Positions 8,618 through 17,797 of a stretch of DNA of 64,000 nt are shown here, one piece after another; position 1 is the stretch's first letter, and each line of letters begins with the position of its first letter. A program made the position numbers and the translations under genes. Source of the stretch: an uncultured Actinomycetes bacterium (lineage in GTDB: Bacteria > Actinomycetota > Coriobacteriia > Coriobacteriales > Atopobiaceae); the NCBI GenBank assembly GCA_900314645.1, contig OMWB01000001.1:1-64000 (forward strand). Direction: 5' to 3'. Under the pieces are notes generated by a model. It was not told the DNA's origin. It was given only the letters and a program-made list of their open reading frames with translations, and searched no databases.

Positions 8618-8646
8618 ATTGTACAACGAACATTTGTTTGTGTCAG
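8618..8646 (-). promoter_or_regulatory. Promoter of the TerB/BrxD-like operon
   Basis: On the minus strand CTGACA (8646-8641) and TACAAT (8623-8618) are separated by exactly 17 bp, 32 bp before the start codon. Each box differs from consensus by one base. Confidence 0.65.
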
Positions 8647-8676
8647 GTGCCATTCTCGCACGAAAGTAACTATTAG

Positions 8677-8705
8677 TTGACATGTGTTTGAGGACAATTG
8701 ATACT
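8677..8705 (+). promoter_or_regulatory. Promoter of the GGDEF/EAL gene
   Basis: A perfect -35 box TTGACA (8677-8682) and GATACT (8700-8705) are 17 bp apart. The resulting 5' leader of about 110 bases before the start codon at 8820 has no recognisable c-di-GMP riboswitch. It diverges from the TerB/BrxD promoter 30 bp away. Confidence 0.6.
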
Positions 8706-8819
8706 ATTCTTATCTATGCCGTGAACGCCCCTTCGAGCGGAAGCGCGACGCCCGTCCGTTTCCTCGATGCCAAATGAGCACGGTGGCTCAAGCAAGTAAG
8801 AGCACGTAGAGGGGGCTAG

Positions 8820-11129
8820 ATGACACCGCCAGCGGGAACCTCCCACGTTGTGGAGACCAGAGCGACCGGCTCATATGACTTGCGTGACGGCCTGACAGGC
8901 GTGCGTGGCCGCTACACGTTATATAACGAGATAGAGCAGCTGATCGGCCAAACGCTGTACGTGATTCTTGCGGATGTGGACAACTTCCGCCTGATTAACG
9001 ATGCCTACGGCGAGAACGTGGGCAATCTGCTGCTTCAGCAGATTGGCCAGGCGGTGCAGCGTCAGTTTGGCGACGAGCACACCTTCCGCTATGGCAGCGA
9101 CGAGTTTGTCATCGTCCGTCATTTTGAGAGCGAAGATGACCTGCTGAAGCAGCTTCAGGCGCTACGCCACTGCATCGCCTCCATTGACTATCACGGCACG
9201 CCGCTCAACCTCACCTGTAGCTTTGGCTACGTCTATGGCAAGCTCGAGGAGTCTGACGACCTTCACGAGGCCATCCGGTTTGCCGATCGCAAGATGTACG
9301 AGGCCAAGCGTCAGGGCAAAGACCGTGCGGTGGGCGCTCCTCTCAAGGGAGACCCGTTCATGCGCGCGAGCCACCTGCATGCACGCACGTACAAGTCGTA
9401 TGAAGAGGACGAGCTCACGGGTCTGGCAAACCGCGTGCACTTCCGCAACGAGCTGGCCATCATGCTCGATGCCCACGCCAACGACGAAGATGACCCGCTC
9501 ACGGTGGTCTACTTCAATGTGCAGAACTTCAAGAGCTACAACGAGCAGTTTGGTTACACGGCAGGTGACGAGCTGCTGGTGTTGATCGGCCGCGCCATTG
9601 AGAACGCCTACCCCGGATGCGTCGCCTCGCGTTGGAGTGCCGACCAGTTTATGGTTGCTACCACGCGCTCTGCCGCACTGCCGGGCGTCAAGAAGGTGCG
9701 CGAGGAGTTTCGCAAGCACCTCAAGGACTCCTCCATCTGGCTGAAGGCTGGCATCTGCACGCCAGATGGCTCCGTGGAAGAGGCGGGCGTCATCTGCGAC
9801 CGCGCTAAGCTGGCATGCGACACCATCAAGGGCCGCAAGGACGTGTACTTCCGCGAGTACGACGAGGAGCTCAAGCGGCAGATCGCCACCCGCCAGTACG
9901 TGCTCGACCACTTCGACGAGGCCATTGAGAAGGGCTACATCAAGGTGTACTACCAGCCCATCGTGCACGTTGCGACGGGCGAGGTCTGTGACGAGGAGAC
10001 CCTCTCTCGCTGGGAAGACCCACAGCGTGGCTCCATCTACCCCAACGAGTTCATTCCGGTGCTTGAAGAGGCGCGCCTCATCCATAAGCTTGACCTGCAG
10101 GTTGTTCGCTGTGCATGCCGCGACATGCGTCGCAGGATGGACGCGCATAGGGAGTTTGCCACGGTCTCCATCAACCTGTCGCGCCTCGACTTCGAGCTGT
10201 GCGACGTGGTGAGCGAGATTGAGGCGATCCTCGACGAGTATCGTGTTCCGCGCAAGTACGTGTCCGTGGAGGTTACCGAGAGCGCCCTCACCGGCAACCA
10301 GGAGTTCCTCAAGGACGAGATCGACCGCTTCCGCTCTGACGGCTTTGAAGTGTGGATGGATGACTTCGGCAGCGGGTACTCCTCGCTCAACCTTCTGAAG
10401 GAGTACTCGTTTGACCTCGTCAAGATTGACATGGGCTTCCTGCGCGGCTTTGAGGCGGGCGACGACTCGCGCGTGCTTCTGGCCAATGTCATCAACCTTG
10501 CCAAGGAGCTCAACCTCAAGACGCTCGTTGAGGGTGTGGAGACGGCCGAGCAGCTGCAGTTCCTGAAGAGCGTGGGCTGCGGCCGCGCACAGGGCTACCT
10601 CTTTGCGCGTCCCCAGTCGTTCCAGTCGGTTGAAGCGTGCATAGCTGCCGGAAACTATCCGCCCATCGAGCCCGCTGCCATGCGTGGTTTCTACAGCAAG
10701 ATTGCCCACGTCAACCTGCAGCGCCCCATTCCTGCGGGCCAGGTGAATGGCCATTATGTGCCGAGCGACATGCCCGTGGCGCTCATGATGCGCCGGAAGG
10801 GTGTGTATCGCTACCTCAACGCGACGGACGTGTGCCTCAAGGTGCTGGAGATGATCGGCGCCGATTCCCTGGAAGCCAGCGAACGCCGCCTCAATGACCT
10901 CGCGCGCGTCGAGCACAACCGCTTTGACGAGTGCTTCGAGGTCTCCATCGAGGCGGATGACTGGGCGTGGACCAACTACTTTGAGAGCGGCAAGTACGTG
11001 ACGCTGAGCATGCGCGTGGTGGCGCAGGACGCCGAGACTGACTCCGTGGCCGCGCTGGTGGTCTTCTCCAATGTGGAGGAGGGCCACAACGCCGCGCGCG
11101 TCGGTTTCACCGGCATTATGCACCTGTAG
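8820..11129 (+). CDS. Tandem GGDEF-GGDEF-EAL cyclic-di-GMP protein
   Basis: The 769-residue soluble protein has two GGDEF domains followed by an EAL domain and a C-terminal region of about 130 residues that I do not recognise. The first GGDEF signature is GSDEF (residues 92-96) and the second is the degraded SADQF (just after Trp272), so at most the first could make c-di-GMP and the second is probably inactive or regulatory. The EAL domain keeps its key residues: ETLSR (Glu393), INLS, MDDFGSGYSSL (Asp514, Asp515), VKID and EGVET, so phosphodiesterase activity is likely. There are no membrane segments. A weak GAGGGGG site precedes ATG. Confidence 0.88.
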   Translation: MTPPAGTSHVVETRATGSYDLRDGLTGVRGRYTLYNEIEQLIGQTLYVILADVDNFRLINDAYGENVGNLLLQQIGQAVQRQFGDEHTFRYGSDEFVIVRHFESEDDLLKQLQALRHCIASIDYHGTPLNLTCSFGYVYGKLEESDDLHEAIRFADRKMYEAKRQGKDRAVGAPLKGDPFMRASHLHARTYKSYEEDELTGLANRVHFRNELAIMLDAHANDEDDPLTVVYFNVQNFKSYNEQFGYTAGDELLVLIGRAIENAYPGCVASRWSADQFMVATTRSAALPGVKKVREEFRKHLKDSSIWLKAGICTPDGSVEEAGVICDRAKLACDTIKGRKDVYFREYDEELKRQIATRQYVLDHFDEAIEKGYIKVYYQPIVHVATGEVCDEETLSRWEDPQRGSIYPNEFIPVLEEARLIHKLDLQVVRCACRDMRRRMDAHREFATVSINLSRLDFELCDVVSEIEAILDEYRVPRKYVSVEVTESALTGNQEFLKDEIDRFRSDGFEVWMDDFGSGYSSLNLLKEYSFDLVKIDMGFLRGFEAGDDSRVLLANVINLAKELNLKTLVEGVETAEQLQFLKSVGCGRAQGYLFARPQSFQSVEACIAAGNYPPIEPAAMRGFYSKIAHVNLQRPIPAGQVNGHYVPSDMPVALMMRRKGVYRYLNATDVCLKVLEMIGADSLEASERRLNDLARVEHNRFDECFEVSIEADDWAWTNYFESGKYVTLSMRVVAQDAETDSVAALVVFSNVEEGHNAARVGFTGIMHL

Positions 11130-11179
11130 CCCCGTATCCCAACCTACGCGGGACAAGGGCTCCGAACCCCATCGCAAAT

Positions 11180-11206
11180 GGGACAAGGGTTGTAAGCCCT
11201 TGTCCC
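11180..11206 (+). terminator. Hairpin between the GGDEF/EAL gene and purL
   Basis: GGGACAAGGG (11180-11189) pairs perfectly with CCCTTGTCCC (11197-11206) around a 7-base loop. No clear T-run follows, so it may be a weak terminator or a relative of the GGGACA hairpins near the RAYT gene. Another GGGACAAGGG lies just before it (11149-11158). Confidence 0.5.
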
Positions 11207-11325
11207 TCACTCATTTGTACGCGACGTTTCTTTAGCGTGGGGAACTTGCGGAAGCAGCGGCTTGCCAAAGGCCAAACAGTATCATTGAAGTGTTGTGACA
11301 TATGTGTAGCGAAAGGTGGCCTTAC

Positions 11326-14300
11326 ATGGTCTTCCGCGTTTATGTAGAGAAGAAGCCCGGCTTTGACGTCGAGGCCCGCCAGCTTCTTGCAGAGCTGCAG
11401 GACATTCTCGGCATCCCGGCCCTTACCAACCTTCGCCTTATCAACCGCTATGACGTGGAGGGCATCTCGCGCGAGCTCTTTGAGCAGTGCGTCCCGACGG
11501 TCTTCTCGGAGCCGCAGTCTGACAATGCGAGCGAGTCCATGCCCGATGCCAACGGTGCCCAGGTGTTTGCGGTGGAGTTCCTCCCTGGCCAGTTTGACCA
11601 GCGCGCAGACTCCGCAAGCGAGTGCATCCAGCTGATTAGCCAGGGCGAGCGTCCAGCGGTGCTCTCCGCAAAGGTGTACTACCTCGAGGGCGCTCTCTCC
11701 GACGCCGACGTAGCCTCCATCAAGCACTACGTCATCAACCCGGTTGAGGCACGCGAGGCGTCTCTGGCCGAGCGCGACACGCTGAAGATGGAGTATCCCA
11801 AGCCCCCCATGGTCGAGACCTTGGATGGCTTCCTCGAGCTTGATCAGGCTGCCCTCGCCGCCTTCGTGGACGAGAAGGGCCTGGCTATGGACCTGGCTGA
11901 CATTACGTTCTGCCAGGACTACTTCAAGACCGAGAAGCGTGATCCGACCATCACCGAGATCAGGATGATCGACACCTATTGGTCTGACCACTGCCGTCAC
12001 ACCACGTTCGGCACGGTGCTTGAGGACGTTACGATTGACGACGAAGTCGTGAAGCAGGCATTTGCCCGCTATCTGGCCATGCGCGACGAGCTCGGCCGTT
12101 CTGAGCGCCCCGTCACTCTGATGGACATGGGCACCTTGGGCGCTAAGTGGCTCACGCACACGGGCCAGATGAAGAACCTGGACGAGTCCGAAGAGATTAA
12201 TGCCTGCACCGTCAAGGTGAAGGTGGACGTCAACGGCACGGATGAGGATTGGCTCTTCCTCTTCAAGAACGAGACCCACAACCACCCCACCGAGATCGAG
12301 CCCTTCGGCGGCGCTGCCACCTGCATCGGCGGAGCTATTCGCGACCCGCTGTCTGGCCGCAGCTATGTTTACCAGGCCATGCGCGTGACCGGCGCGTCTG
12401 ATCCGCTGGTTCCGGTGTCCGAGACCATCCCGGGCAAGCTGCCGCAGCGCAAGCTCGTGACCACCGCTGCGGCTGGTTACTCTTCCTACGGCAACCAGAT
12501 TGGCCTCGCAACCGGCCAGGTCAACGAGCTGTATCACCCTGGCTACATGGCCAAGCGCATGGAGATTGGTGCCGTGGTGGGCGCCACGCCCGCCAAGAAC
12601 GTGCGTCGCGAGTGCCCCGCGCCGGGTGACGTCATCGTCCTGCTTGGTGGCCGCACCGGCCGCGACGGCATTGGCGGTGCGACGGGCAGCTCCAAGGCCC
12701 ACAAGCTTGAGAGCCTCGAGACCTGCGGCGCAGAGGTGCAGAAGGGCAATGCGCCGGTCGAGCGCAAGCTGCAGCGCCTCTTCCGTCGTGAGGACGCCTG
12801 CCGTCTCATCAAGCGCTGTAACGACTTTGGCGCGGGCGGCGTGTCCGTGGCCATCGGTGAGCTGGCAGACGGCCTGTTCATCGACCTGAACAAGGTGCCC
12901 AAGAAGTACGAGGGTCTGGACGGTACCGAGCTGGCCATCTCTGAGAGCCAGGAGCGCATGGCTGTGGCACTGGCACCTGAGGATGTTGCCGAGTTCATCG
13001 GGTACGCCCACGAGGAGAACCTCGAGGCAACCGAGGTGGCAACCGTGACGGCCGAGCCGCGCCTGCGTATGGTGTGGGACGGCGAGACCATCGTGGACGT
13101 CAGCCGCGAGTTCCTGAACTCCAACGGCGCGCCCAAGCATCAGGCGGTGCACGTGGTGTCGCAGGGCACCTACACGGGCGTCGAGGTGGCTGGCACGACG
13201 TTTGCCGAGAAGATGGCAGCCCTCGTGACTGACATCAACGTCGCCTCCAACAAGGGCCTCTCTGAGCGCTTTGACTCCACCATTGGTGCCGCTACGGTGC
13301 TCATGCCGTTTGGCGGCCGTACGCAGCTCACGCCGTCGATGGCGATGGTCGCCAAGATGCCCGTTCTGGGCGAGACCACTACGTGCTCTGGCATGGCGTG
13401 GGGCTTCAACCCCTATCTCATGAGTGCCGACCAGTTCCATGGTGCGTACTGCTCGGTGGTGGAGAGCGTGGCGCGTCTCGTGGCTGCGGGCTTCCACCAC
13501 AAGGATGCCTACCTCACCTTCCAGGAGTACTTCGAGCGCCTGCGCGACGTGCCTGAGCGTTGGGGCAAGCCCACCGCCGCGGTTCTTGGTGCGCTCATGG
13601 CTCAGGTCGACCTTGGCATCGGTGCCATTGGAGGCAAGGACTCCATGTCCGGCAGCTTCGAGGACCTCGACGTTCCGCCTACGCTCGTCTCGTTTGCCAC
13701 GGCCGTGGGCAACGTCAACCGCGTGACCTCGCCGGAGTTCAAGGGCGCAGGCCATCGGGTGATTGCGCTCGTGCCGAAGTATCAGAGCGACGGCGTGACG
13801 CCAGAGCCCACTTCTTTCCTCGCTGTGTTGGATGCCGTCGAAGAGCTGATTGGCAGGGGCGTTGCCCTGTCCGTCTCCACGCCGGGTTACGGTGGCGCGG
13901 CTGAGGCGCTCTTCAAGATGTGCGTTGGCAACCAGCTGGGTCTTGAGCTGGAGTGGGACTTCACCGCGGAGGCGCTCATGAGTCCCGCCTACGGCAGCAT
14001 GATCGTTGAGCTTTCGGACGATGCCGTTATCGATGCGTCCTCTGAGCTGGTCACCATTGCCATTCTTGGCGTTACGACCGAGGCTTACCAGTGGGTGTTC
14101 CGCGATGAGCCGATCGACCTTGCTCCGCTGCAGGAGGCGTGGGAGGCCAAGCTCGAGCCCGTCTTCCCGTATCGCCGCGCCGGCAAGACCGTTGACGCCC
14201 CCAGCTTCCGGATTGCCGAGAAGGGCATTGCGCGTGTTGCCCCCAAGATCGGCTTTGCCCGTCCGCGCGTCATCATTCCGGTCTTCCCGGGCAACAACTG

Positions 14301-15057
14301 CGAGTACGACTCCGCCCGCGCCTTTGAGCGCGCTGGCGCCGACGCGCACGTGCTGGTCATCAACAACCTGACTCCCGAGGCGGTTGCCGAGAGCACGGCT
14401 CAGCTGGTGGAAGAGATTCGCAAGTCTCAGATCGTCATGATCCCCGGGGGCTTCTCTGGCGGCGACGAGCCTGACGGATCGGCCAAGTTCATCACGGCCT
14501 TCTTCCGTGCACCGGCGGTGACCGAGGCAGTTCGTGACCTGCTGCAGGCGCGCGACGGCCTCATGCTGGGCATCTGCAACGGCTTCCAGGCGCTCATCAA
14601 GCTGGGCCTCGTGCCCTACGGCGACATCCGCGCCATGGACGACACCTGCCCCACCCTCACCTTCAACACCATCGGACGCCACCAGAGCCGTCTGGTCCGC
14701 ACGCGTGTGGCCTCAGACCTCTCTCCGTGGTTGTCCCAGTGCTCGGTGGATGATATCCACACCATCGCGATCAGCCACGGCGAGGGTCGATTCGTGGCCT
14801 CCGACGAGCTGATTGCCAAGCTGGCGGCGTCGGGCCAGATAGCGACGCAGTACGTGGACGAGCAGGGCGTCCCCTCGCTTGACCTCAGCGTGAACCCCAA
14901 CGGTTCGATGCTCGCCATCGAGGGCATTACGAGCCCCGACGGCCGTGTGCTGGGCAAGATGGGTCACACGGAGCGCTACAGCGCGGGTACGTTCAAGAAC
15001 GTTCCGGGCAATCCGTACCAGCCGCTCTTCGCTGGCGGCGTGGCGTACTTCGCATAA
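11326..15057 (+). CDS. purL: Phosphoribosylformylglycinamidine synthase, single-chain type
   Basis: At 1243 residues this is the long single-chain FGAM synthase, converting FGAR plus glutamine and ATP to FGAM in purine synthesis. It has the N-terminal PurS-like part, two AIRS-type halves (FKNETHNHPTEIEPFGGAATCIGG; GAIGGKDSMSGSFED), and a C-terminal class I glutamine amidotransferase with PGNNCEYD, the nucleophile Cys1084 in GICNGFQ and HGEGRF. The chosen ATG at 11326 begins VFRVYVEKKPGF, the usual family start; an upstream in-frame ATG at 11302 has no ribosome site. No purine riboswitch is evident. A terminator follows. Confidence 0.95.
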   Translation: MVFRVYVEKKPGFDVEARQLLAELQDILGIPALTNLRLINRYDVEGISRELFEQCVPTVFSEPQSDNASESMPDANGAQVFAVEFLPGQFDQRADSASECIQLISQGERPAVLSAKVYYLEGALSDADVASIKHYVINPVEAREASLAERDTLKMEYPKPPMVETLDGFLELDQAALAAFVDEKGLAMDLADITFCQDYFKTEKRDPTITEIRMIDTYWSDHCRHTTFGTVLEDVTIDDEVVKQAFARYLAMRDELGRSERPVTLMDMGTLGAKWLTHTGQMKNLDESEEINACTVKVKVDVNGTDEDWLFLFKNETHNHPTEIEPFGGAATCIGGAIRDPLSGRSYVYQAMRVTGASDPLVPVSETIPGKLPQRKLVTTAAAGYSSYGNQIGLATGQVNELYHPGYMAKRMEIGAVVGATPAKNVRRECPAPGDVIVLLGGRTGRDGIGGATGSSKAHKLESLETCGAEVQKGNAPVERKLQRLFRREDACRLIKRCNDFGAGGVSVAIGELADGLFIDLNKVPKKYEGLDGTELAISESQERMAVALAPEDVAEFIGYAHEENLEATEVATVTAEPRLRMVWDGETIVDVSREFLNSNGAPKHQAVHVVSQGTYTGVEVAGTTFAEKMAALVTDINVASNKGLSERFDSTIGAATVLMPFGGRTQLTPSMAMVAKMPVLGETTTCSGMAWGFNPYLMSADQFHGAYCSVVESVARLVAAGFHHKDAYLTFQEYFERLRDVPERWGKPTAAVLGALMAQVDLGIGAIGGKDSMSGSFEDLDVPPTLVSFATAVGNVNRVTSPEFKGAGHRVIALVPKYQSDGVTPEPTSFLAVLDAVEELIGRGVALSVSTPGYGGAAEALFKMCVGNQLGLELEWDFTAEALMSPAYGSMIVELSDDAVIDASSELVTIAILGVTTEAYQWVFRDEPIDLAPLQEAWEAKLEPVFPYRRAGKTVDAPSFRIAEKGIARVAPKIGFARPRVIIPVFPGNNCEYDSARAFERAGADAHVLVINNLTPEAVAESTAQLVEEIRKSQIVMIPGGFSGGDEPDGSAKFITAFFRAPAVTEAVRDLLQARDGLMLGICNGFQALIKLGLVPYGDIRAMDDTCPTLTFNTIGRHQSRLVRTRVASDLSPWLSQCSVDDIHTIAISHGEGRFVASDELIAKLAASGQIATQYVDEQGVPSLDLSVNPNGSMLAIEGITSPDGRVLGKMGHTERYSAGTFKNVPGNPYQPLFAGGVAYFA

Positions 15058-15096
15058 GGTGTGCGTGTCGCCTGAGCACAAGAGATAAAGCAGGTT

Positions 15097-15126
15097 ACGG
15101 GCCTTCCGAATATGCGGGAGGCCCGT
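15097..15126 (+). terminator. Terminator of purL
   Basis: ACGGGCCTTCC (15097-15107) pairs with GGGAGGCCCGT (15116-15126), followed by ATCATTTG. A near copy of this arrangement recurs at 16241-16268. Confidence 0.75.
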
Positions 15127-15278
15127 ATCATTTGCGTCCAACGTCTCGGTCAGCACTCTTGGGGAGTCCGCTGAGAAAACCAATCGACCGCAGGGATGCC
15201 ACATGTTAGCGTGGTCTTGGGAGGTGGCAGAGCGCCCACTGTTCCAGAACGCAACTGTTTGAGATGGGAGGGCCAAAC

Positions 15279-16178
15279 ATGAAGAAACGTTTGCAGGTAG
15301 TTCTCGTAGCACTCGTATGTGCGTTTGCCATCGCCTTGGCAGCCTGCGGTGGCGGCAGCGGTGGAAGTGCCGGCGGGTCCGGGGGCGGTAGCGGCGACGC
15401 TGTGGTGCAAGTTGACCCGTCAGAGAAGTTCATCGGCACATGGAAGATTGCGGCCCTCAAGACACAGGGCATCACGATGGTCGGTAACTTCGCGGATATC
15501 CTCAACATCGCGGGTATGGCTTCTGAAGACATAGACACCAGCCAAATCGACACGTCAGAAGGCGTTCTCGCACTGACAATTGCCGAGGGTGGCACGGGCT
15601 CCATAAACTATCTGGGCAATACCGTTAACCTGACGTGGGAGCTCTCGAATGACGATACGCTCGTGGCGACACTGGAGCGGACAGACACATCTGAGTCAAG
15701 CGAAGCCCCGCTTGGTGATACGGACACGGTGTCTTTTGTCTATCAGGATGACGCGCTCGTAGCCACCTTGCCGATGGAAGAGCAAGAGGCAACGATGACC
15801 TTCACGGCTGACGGCAAGCTTGCTGATATCCAAGCGATTGACCTCAGCAAGGCGACCGCTGTTACGTCTGCTGACGAGCTGACGGGTACGTGGCAAATGG
15901 GCGCCCTGTGCATGATGGGCGTGACCGCATATGCCGACCCTGCTTCGCTTGCCCAGATGTATAGCGGCGGGGAATCCGATGTAGACATGTCGCTGGTCTT
16001 TGGCGATGACGGTTCGGTGACCTTTATGGGCACTGACGCTGCACTGGTGATTGATGACGACGGCGCCAAGATTGACATGACCTACTTGCAGCTGCCCATC
16101 AAGCAGATCGACGACATGCTGATTATTGACATGGGTGGCCTGTTTGGCGTCGACATGGCGTTTGGCTACACCAAGTAA
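15279..16178 (+). CDS. Secreted lipoprotein of unknown function
   Basis: The 299-residue product begins with a lipoprotein signal peptide: MKKR, a hydrophobic stretch, and the lipobox LAAC with Cys23 as lipidation site, followed by a Gly/Ser-rich tether. The mature part contains two similar modules, each starting GTW (GTWKIAALKTQGITMVG and GTWQMGALCMMGVTAY), suggesting an internal duplication of a beta-rich domain. It should sit on the outer face of the membrane. The ATG at 15279 follows GGGAGG. No family is recognised with confidence. The sequence after it copies the 3' flank of purL. Confidence 0.75.
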   Translation: MKKRLQVVLVALVCAFAIALAACGGGSGGSAGGSGGGSGDAVVQVDPSEKFIGTWKIAALKTQGITMVGNFADILNIAGMASEDIDTSQIDTSEGVLALTIAEGGTGSINYLGNTVNLTWELSNDDTLVATLERTDTSESSEAPLGDTDTVSFVYQDDALVATLPMEEQEATMTFTADGKLADIQAIDLSKATAVTSADELTGTWQMGALCMMGVTAYADPASLAQMYSGGESDVDMSLVFGDDGSVTFMGTDAALVIDDDGAKIDMTYLQLPIKQIDDMLIIDMGGLFGVDMAFGYTK

Positions 16179-16191
16179 CACAGCTCTGGTG

Positions 16192-16230
16192 CCGGCCCTC
16201 GTCGCTGGCAACGTGGCGTACTTCGCGTAA
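16192..16230 (+). repeat. Partial copy of the purL 3' end
   Basis: The stretch ending CGTGGCGTACTTCGCGTAA (16212-16230) repeats the last codons of purL (CGTGGCGTACTTCGCATAA, 15039-15057) with one difference in that core, and is followed by a hairpin resembling the purL terminator. It has no start codon of its own and appears to be a leftover of a duplication. Confidence 0.6.
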
Positions 16231-16240
16231 CGACCTTATA

Positions 16241-16268
16241 GACGGGCCCGGATGATTCCAGGCCCGTC
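16241..16268 (+). terminator. Terminator of the lipoprotein gene
   Basis: GACGGGCC (16241-16248) pairs with GGCCCGTC (16261-16268). The stem resembles the purL terminator and could also serve the convergent DUF2252 gene. Confidence 0.7.
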
Positions 16269-16282
16269 TCATGTTGTAGGTT

Positions 16283-17767
16283 CTACTGCTTGTCAGAGTC
16301 AGAAACTGCCTGTACGAAGCGCTGGAAGTCGGCTTCGTTTTGGTCGGCATAGGCACGGGCGAACTTGACCATTGCGTGGTCGAATCCGCTCTTCTTTCCC
16401 AGATAGCCAGCGATGGCAAAGCGGTCGCCCGTGCGTGCGTGCGCGTGCGCGAGCGTCCATCCGCACATCGCGGCCAATCCGGCGAGGCGCTCCTCGCTTA
16501 TGGTTGTAAGATCAAACGACCCTTTGCCGTTCCAAAGTTGTCGCACGTAGAAGTCACGTGGCTTGCCGTTCTCATCGGGCAGGGTGCACCATCCAAGCAA
16601 CGCGTCGCTTACCGCCTGCAAGGCTTTCTGCCCCTCCACGACCCGGCGCCCGTGATGCTTCCGGTCATCTTGTTCACAGAAGCGTTCGAGCACGGACTCT
16701 CCCGCCTCCTTGAGCTGCAGCACCAACGGATCCTTGAGGCTTGCTCCCTCAAGCACCATCACGAGGGCTCGTGTACCCACGCTGCCGACGCCGACCACCT
16801 TGTGCGCGATGTCGCTGCCGTGATAAAGCCGCATCACCTGACGGGTCTCGGGACTGAGGGTGTCGCGGTATTCCGCCATCCCCAGTGTGAGCAGGCGCTC
16901 AGCACCTTCTGATCCCAAAAAGCTACCGAGGCTGGTGGATGACTCAATCTCGCGCCACGGAATCAGCGTCGGCGGGATGCTCTTGAAGCGCAGGTGCCCG
17001 TCGACCACCTCAGTGAACTTCTCAGCAGCGCGCAGGCTATTCTTGCCGCGCATCTTGTTGAGGGCGCGTTTGGCATCCTCTCGCTCATCCTTTGACGCAT
17101 CCTCAGTAAGCAGGTCAAACAGCTCGTCGAGGTCGATGTGATCGTGCCAGACGTCGAGATGGCCCATCTTGGCGAAGCCGAGCATGCTCGTGCGATAGCT
17201 CTGTGCGCACATGCGCACGGCGGTCTTGCGGTCTTTGGCCGAGAAGCCGCGGTCCCGACCACAGATTTCGACGCTGGTGACCAGGCGCTTCAGGTCCCAC
17301 TCCCAGGGGCCGGGTGCGGTCTCGTCAAAGTCGTTGATGTCGAAGACGGTGCGTCCCTCCGGCGAGCGGAACATGCCGAAGTTGGCGATATGCGCGTCGC
17401 CGCACGCTTGCACCATGAGGCCCGTCGAGGGTGTGTGAGAGAGATCTGACGCCATGACGAGCGCGGCTCCGCGATAGAACGTGAACGGAGAGACGGCCAT
17501 GCGTTCGTGACGGAGGGACACCAACGACGGTACGCGCGTCTCGTCCTGCGAGAGCAGCAGCTCGACGGGGTCAGTGCGTGAGTCGGGCGCCAACCAGGCT
17601 GCGTGCGCCTCGAAGGGGACTTCCTCGCGGAGCTGCTTCCCGTGCTCCTTGCTTTCGGAAGGGGTTGGTCCCTCCTTTGAGGAGAGGACATCCTTGAGGA
17701 TTCTCCCTACCCGCGCATGCCGCTCGAGCGCATCAGAGAGCATCGTTATCACCGTCCTGTGTGTCAT
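16283..17767 (-). CDS. DUF2252 family protein
   Basis: The 494-residue product matches DUF2252 along its length: MAVSPFTFYRGAALVMASDL, CGDAHIANFGMFRSPEGRTVFDINDFDET and GPWEWDLKRL are the family's main signatures. The HxxN and DxxDFDE pattern recalls the catalytic loop and metal site of aminoglycoside-phosphotransferase-like kinases, but no substrate is established. It is cytoplasmic. An in-frame ATG at 17743 is a possible alternative start. It shares its strand with the ecfT-ecfA-ribU genes upstream, 30 bp away, but no functional link is evident. Confidence 0.8.
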   Translation of the reverse strand: MTHRTVITMLSDALERHARVGRILKDVLSSKEGPTPSESKEHGKQLREEVPFEAHAAWLAPDSRTDPVELLLSQDETRVPSLVSLRHERMAVSPFTFYRGAALVMASDLSHTPSTGLMVQACGDAHIANFGMFRSPEGRTVFDINDFDETAPGPWEWDLKRLVTSVEICGRDRGFSAKDRKTAVRMCAQSYRTSMLGFAKMGHLDVWHDHIDLDELFDLLTEDASKDEREDAKRALNKMRGKNSLRAAEKFTEVVDGHLRFKSIPPTLIPWREIESSTSLGSFLGSEGAERLLTLGMAEYRDTLSPETRQVMRLYHGSDIAHKVVGVGSVGTRALVMVLEGASLKDPLVLQLKEAGESVLERFCEQDDRKHHGRRVVEGQKALQAVSDALLGWCTLPDENGKPRDFYVRQLWNGKGSFDLTTISEERLAGLAAMCGWTLAHAHARTGDRFAIAGYLGKKSGFDHAMVKFARAYADQNEADFQRFVQAVSDSDKQ

Positions 17768-17797
17768 ACGGCCACGAAATGGCCGCTCTCAGCTTCC

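Noticed and set aside
8706..8819. Cyclic-di-GMP riboswitch before the GGDEF/EAL gene
   Set aside because: The leader lacks the conserved GEMM blocks; no match could be made by eye.
9162..11210. Long minus-strand frame opposite the GGDEF/EAL gene
   Set aside because: Same shadow effect; no ribosome site or recognisable protein text.
11116..14682. Very long open frame on the minus strand opposite purL
   Set aside because: It is the mirror of a GC-rich gene with strong codon bias; its translation is His/Arg/Val/Leu-rich with no domains, while the plus strand encodes complete PurL.
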